Shown here in pieces: positions 5,575-7,668 of a stretch of DNA of 7,668 bases. Both the position numbers and the translations under genes were made by a program. The stretch is taken from the NCBI GenBank assembly GCA_900754275.1, contig CAAECF010000006.1, forward strand, positions 1 through 7,668, read 5' to 3'. The notes beneath the pieces are model-generated. The model was not told the DNA's origin. It saw only the letters and a program-made list of their open reading frames with translations, and searched no databases. Each line of letters starts with the position of its first letter. Within the stretch, counting starts at the first letter, position 1. The stretch is from an uncultured Collinsella sp. Lineage in GTDB: Bacteria; Actinomycetota; Coriobacteriia; Coriobacteriales; Coriobacteriaceae.

Positions 5575-5607
5575 AAAGAAGTGGGGTTTCGGCCCCGCTT
5601 CTTTTTT
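5575..5607 (+). terminator. Intrinsic terminator in the rimP-nusA leader, likely attenuator
   Basis: AAGAAGTGGGG (5576-5586) pairs with CCCCGCTTCTT (5593-5603), 11 pairs with one G-U, around a six-base loop; A5575-T5604 can extend it. A run of six T (5602-5607) completes a classical intrinsic terminator. It lies downstream of the promoter and 20 bases before the rimP ATG, so it would stop operon transcription unless read through. In Bacillus subtilis the ylxS(rimP)-nusA operon is reported to be autoregulated by NusA-dependent attenuation in its leader; an analogous loop is inferred here. No competing antiterminator helix is obvious. Confidence 0.75.
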
Positions 5608-5627
5608 GTATGGATGGAGGTGCCGCA

Positions 5628-6122
5628 ATGGTCAAGACCAAGACCGAGCAGGCGATCATCGACGCGCTCGAGGCCGTCGCCCCCCAGCACGATGTCGACA
5701 TCGTCGACGTCGAGCTCGTGGGTGCCACCAAGGCCCCCTGCGTGCGCGTGCGTATCGAGGGTGCCGAGGGTCAGAGCCTGTCGCTCAACGACGTCACGGC
5801 CAACACCAAGTGGGTCGGCGATGTAATTGAGGAGCTCGACCCCATCTCTTCGAGCTATACGCTCGAGGTGTCGAGCCCGGGTATGGCGCGCCCGCTGCGC
5901 CGCCCGAGTGACTTTGCCCGCTTTGTGGGCGAAAACTGTGAGCTCACCTCCACCGCCACCGAGGGCCGTCGCAAGTACGCCGGCAAGATTGCCGCCGCTA
6001 CCGAGACGAACGTGACCCTCGAGCTCGAGGACGGCGAGTCTGTTACCCTCGATTTTTCTGATGTTAAAAAGTGCAAGTTGAAGCCCACCTACGACTTCAA
6101 GCCCGCGAAGGAAGGAAAGTAA
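5628..6122 (+). CDS. rimP: Ribosome maturation factor RimP
   Basis: Binds the 30S subunit and assists late maturation of its head region. The protein has 164 residues, typical for the family. The ATG at 5628 follows GGAGG (5616-5620) by seven bases; an in-frame ATG at 5610 and further upstream starts lack a ribosome site and run into the terminator hairpin. The N-terminal domain covers about 1-90 and ends in the hallmark LEVSSPG (79-85) followed by RPL (88-90). The C-terminal SH3-like barrel covers about 95-155 (GRRKYAGKI near 113-121, then VTLDFSDVKKCKL near 139-151). The C-terminus is basic. It is the first gene of the operon and its stop codon is one base from the nusA ATG, suggesting translational coupling. 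RimP upstream of nusA is a conserved order across bacteria. Confidence 0.95.
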   Translation: MVKTKTEQAIIDALEAVAPQHDVDIVDVELVGATKAPCVRVRIEGAEGQSLSLNDVTANTKWVGDVIEELDPISSSYTLEVSSPGMARPLRRPSDFARFVGENCELTSTATEGRRKYAGKIAAATETNVTLELEDGESVTLDFSDVKKCKLKPTYDFKPAKEGK

Positions 6123-6123
6123 G

Positions 6124-7371
6124 ATGGCAGCATCCGACATGATGTCCGCCCTGATGGAGCTTTGCCAGGAGAAGCACATCGACCAGCTCTACCTGATCGA
6201 CCGCCTGGAGCAGTCGCTCGCCAAGAGCTATGCCGAGATCCTGCACCTTGAGTGGGGCGCCAAGGTGACCATCGACCGCACCACCGGCAAGATCTACGTC
6301 TACCGCCTGGAGCCGATCGACGATTCCATGGACGAGGAGGGCAACTTCACCGAGTTCGAGGAGATCGACGTCACCCCCAAGAACACGAGCCGCATCGCCG
6401 CCCAGCACGCCAAGGCAGAGATCAACGCCATCGTGCGTAACTCCGCCCGCGAGCAGATCTACGAGGAATTCTCCGGCCGCATCGGTGACCTCATCAGCGG
6501 CACCGTGCTGCAGTCCACGCCCGACTTCACGATCGTCAAGATCCGCGAGGGCGTCGAGGCCGAGCTGCCGCACTTCGATCAGCGTCGTTACGAGAACGAG
6601 CGCAATGAGCGTCCGATGGGCGAGCGCTACCTGCACAATCAGCACATCAAGGCCGTGATCATCGACGTTCGCGACCCCAACTCCAACCTGCAGCCGGTTC
6701 GTGGCGAGCACAGCCGTCCGCCGATTGTCATCTCCCGTACTCACCCCGAGCTCATGCGTCGTCTGTTTGAGCAGGAGGTGCCCGAGATCTATGAGGGCAC
6801 CGTCCAGATCAAGTCGATCGCCCGCGAGCCCGGCCAGCGCTCTAAGGTCGCCGTCCACTCGCTCGACGACCGTCTGGATCCCGTGGGCGCCTGCGTCGGC
6901 CCCAAGGGAAGCCGTGTTCGCGCTGTCGTGGGCGAGCTCCGTGGCGAGCGCGTCGACGTCATCCTGTGGGATGCCGATCCTGCCGTCTACGTCGCTAACG
7001 CCCTGTCGCCCGCTAAGGTCACCCGCGTTCTCATCGACGAGGAGAAGGCCTATGCCGGCGTCATCGTGCCCGACGACCAGCTGTCCCTCGCCATCGGCAA
7101 GGAGGGCCAGAACGCCCGCCTCGCCGCGCGCCTGACCGGCTGGCACATCGACATCAAGTCCGAGACGCTTGCCGCCGATATCCTCAAGAACGTTCCCGTT
7201 CACGAGGAGCCCGCCGCCGACCTGATCGGTGACGAGGAGGACGAGGACGTCCGCCGCTGCGAGTACGTGTCCGAGGACGGCATCCAGTGCCGCAACCAGG
7301 CTCGTCCCGGCTCCCGTTTCTGCGGTGTCCACGACACCGACGCCTTCGATGATGCGGAGGACCTGATCTAG
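6124..7371 (+). CDS. nusA: Transcription termination/antitermination factor NusA with C-terminal Cys/His tail
   Basis: Binds RNA polymerase and nascent RNA, promotes pausing and hairpin-dependent termination, and takes part in antitermination. The ATG at 6124 is one base after the rimP stop, with GAAGGAAAG inside the end of rimP as ribosome site. The protein has 415 residues. The polymerase-binding N-terminal domain is about 1-115, S1 domain about 118-190, KH1 about 200-275 with VGPKGSRV (258-265), and KH2 about 280-350 with IGKEGQNAR (324-332). REPGQRSKVAV (234-244) is a NusA signature. An acidic linker (369-376) leads to an unusual tail with Cys379, Cys389, Cys400 and His403, including QCRNQARPGSRFC (388-400), which looks like a small zinc-binding module. 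No AR1/AR2 repeats as in Escherichia coli are seen. The shorter family forms (about 350-370 residues) end after KH2, so the tail is an addition. Metal binding is inferred. Confidence 0.96.
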   Translation: MAASDMMSALMELCQEKHIDQLYLIDRLEQSLAKSYAEILHLEWGAKVTIDRTTGKIYVYRLEPIDDSMDEEGNFTEFEEIDVTPKNTSRIAAQHAKAEINAIVRNSAREQIYEEFSGRIGDLISGTVLQSTPDFTIVKIREGVEAELPHFDQRRYENERNERPMGERYLHNQHIKAVIIDVRDPNSNLQPVRGEHSRPPIVISRTHPELMRRLFEQEVPEIYEGTVQIKSIAREPGQRSKVAVHSLDDRLDPVGACVGPKGSRVRAVVGELRGERVDVILWDADPAVYVANALSPAKVTRVLIDEEKAYAGVIVPDDQLSLAIGKEGQNARLAARLTGWHIDIKSETLAADILKNVPVHEEPAADLIGDEEDEDVRRCEYVSEDGIQCRNQARPGSRFCGVHDTDAFDDAEDLI

Positions 7372-7377
7372 CGCGCG

Positions 7378-7404
7378 GACGCGCCGGGCGGGTCCCGGCG
7401 CGTC
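7378..7404 (+). other. GC-rich 11-bp hairpin between nusA and infB
   Basis: GACGCGCCGGG (7378-7388) pairs perfectly with CCCGGCGCGTC (7394-7404) around a five-base loop, starting six bases after the nusA stop. No T tract follows (TCCCACGCTC). It could pause polymerase, be an RNase processing site, or partly reduce infB relative to nusA. Confidence 0.6.
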
Positions 7405-7426
7405 TCCCACGCTCGTTCAGTCTCTA

Positions 7427-7441
7427 GGCACCCAAGGTGCC
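7427..7441 (+). other. Small hairpin ahead of the infB ribosome site
   Basis: GGCACC (7427-7432) pairs with GGTGCC (7436-7441) around a CAA loop, nine bases before the AGGTGA ribosome site of infB. It does not cover that site. It may help keep the site open or be incidental. Confidence 0.4.
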
Positions 7442-7462
7442 AGAAAGGGTAGGTGAAGTCAT

Positions 7463-7668
7463 ATGGCAAAAGTCCGTGTGTCCACCCTGGCCAAAGAGTT
7501 CGGCATGACCTCCAAGGAACTGATGGGTCATCTCGCCGATATGAAGATTCCCGCTAAGTCCGCTTCCTCCACCCTGGAGGACGCCTACGTTGCCATGGTC
7601 CGCAAGCAGCTCGCCTCGGTGATCGAGGCCCGCGCCCAGGAAGTCGAGGCCGCCAAGCAGGCCGAGGA
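7463..7668 (+). CDS. infB: Translation initiation factor IF-2, N-terminal part (cut by window edge)
   Basis: IF-2 is the GTPase that places initiator tRNA on the ribosome. Only the first 68 codons are in the window. The ATG at 7463 has AGGTGA (7451-7456) six bases upstream. The start MAKVRVSTLAKEFG, then SKEL (17-20) and the segment KSASSTLEDA (32-41), is the conserved small helical IF2_N module found at the extreme N-terminus of bacterial IF-2. After about residue 50 it becomes a charged, Ala-rich helix (EARAQEVEAAKQAE), the start of the long variable linker that precedes the GTPase domain in this family. Third gene of the operon, 91 bases after nusA. The GTP-binding domain cannot be checked here. 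Confidence 0.93.
   Translation, partial: MAKVRVSTLAKEFGMTSKELMGHLADMKIPAKSASSTLEDAYVAMVRKQLASVIEARAQEVEAAKQAE

Noticed and set aside
5373..5627. Upstream extension of the rimP frame
   Set aside because: It would run through the promoter and terminator hairpin, and the proper GGAGG site precedes ATG 5628.

Overview
The window is high-GC, tightly packed bacterial chromosome with C- and G-ending codons dominating the reading frames. Gene content, the rimP-nusA-infB order and protein style suggest an actinobacterium of the class Coriobacteriia, most likely a Collinsella relative. That assignment is inference from recognition; no rRNA gene is present to settle it. I see no mobile element, CRISPR array, tRNA or rRNA.

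Layout: (1) 1-121 is a short leader holding a 12-bp palindrome and a weak promoter. (2) 122-1633 is guaB, an IMP dehydrogenase whose catalytic segments match the enzyme of the protozoan Tritrichomonas foetus rather than the usual bacterial type. (3) 1634-2006 has no gene but is full of RNA/DNA structure: a composite palindrome, a 10-bp hairpin, a 15-bp terminator, an extended -10 promoter, and a ~112-nt rod of five consecutive helices in the leader of the next gene. (4) 2007-4583 is leuS, a complete leucyl-tRNA synthetase. (5) 4610-4654 is a bidirectional terminator shared with the convergent gene. (6) 4688-5260, on the minus strand, is a lipoprotein of unknown function. (7) 5261-5627 is a divergent intergenic region with short repeats, a good promoter, and an intrinsic-terminator hairpin between that promoter and the next gene. 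(8) 5628 to the right edge is the rimP-nusA-infB translation/transcription operon; infB is cut by the window edge.

The genes form at least three transcription units on the plus strand (guaB; leuS; rimP-nusA-infB) and one on the minus strand (lipoprotein). All plus-strand genes are housekeeping: GMP synthesis, leucine charging, 30S maturation, transcription elongation/termination and translation initiation. The most interesting signals are in RNA structure and protein detail: the leuS leader rod, the attenuator-like terminator ahead of rimP-nusA, a Cys/His module at the NusA C-terminus combined with absence of ylxR from its usual slot, and the protozoan-like IMP dehydrogenase. I found no convincing new multi-gene system here.
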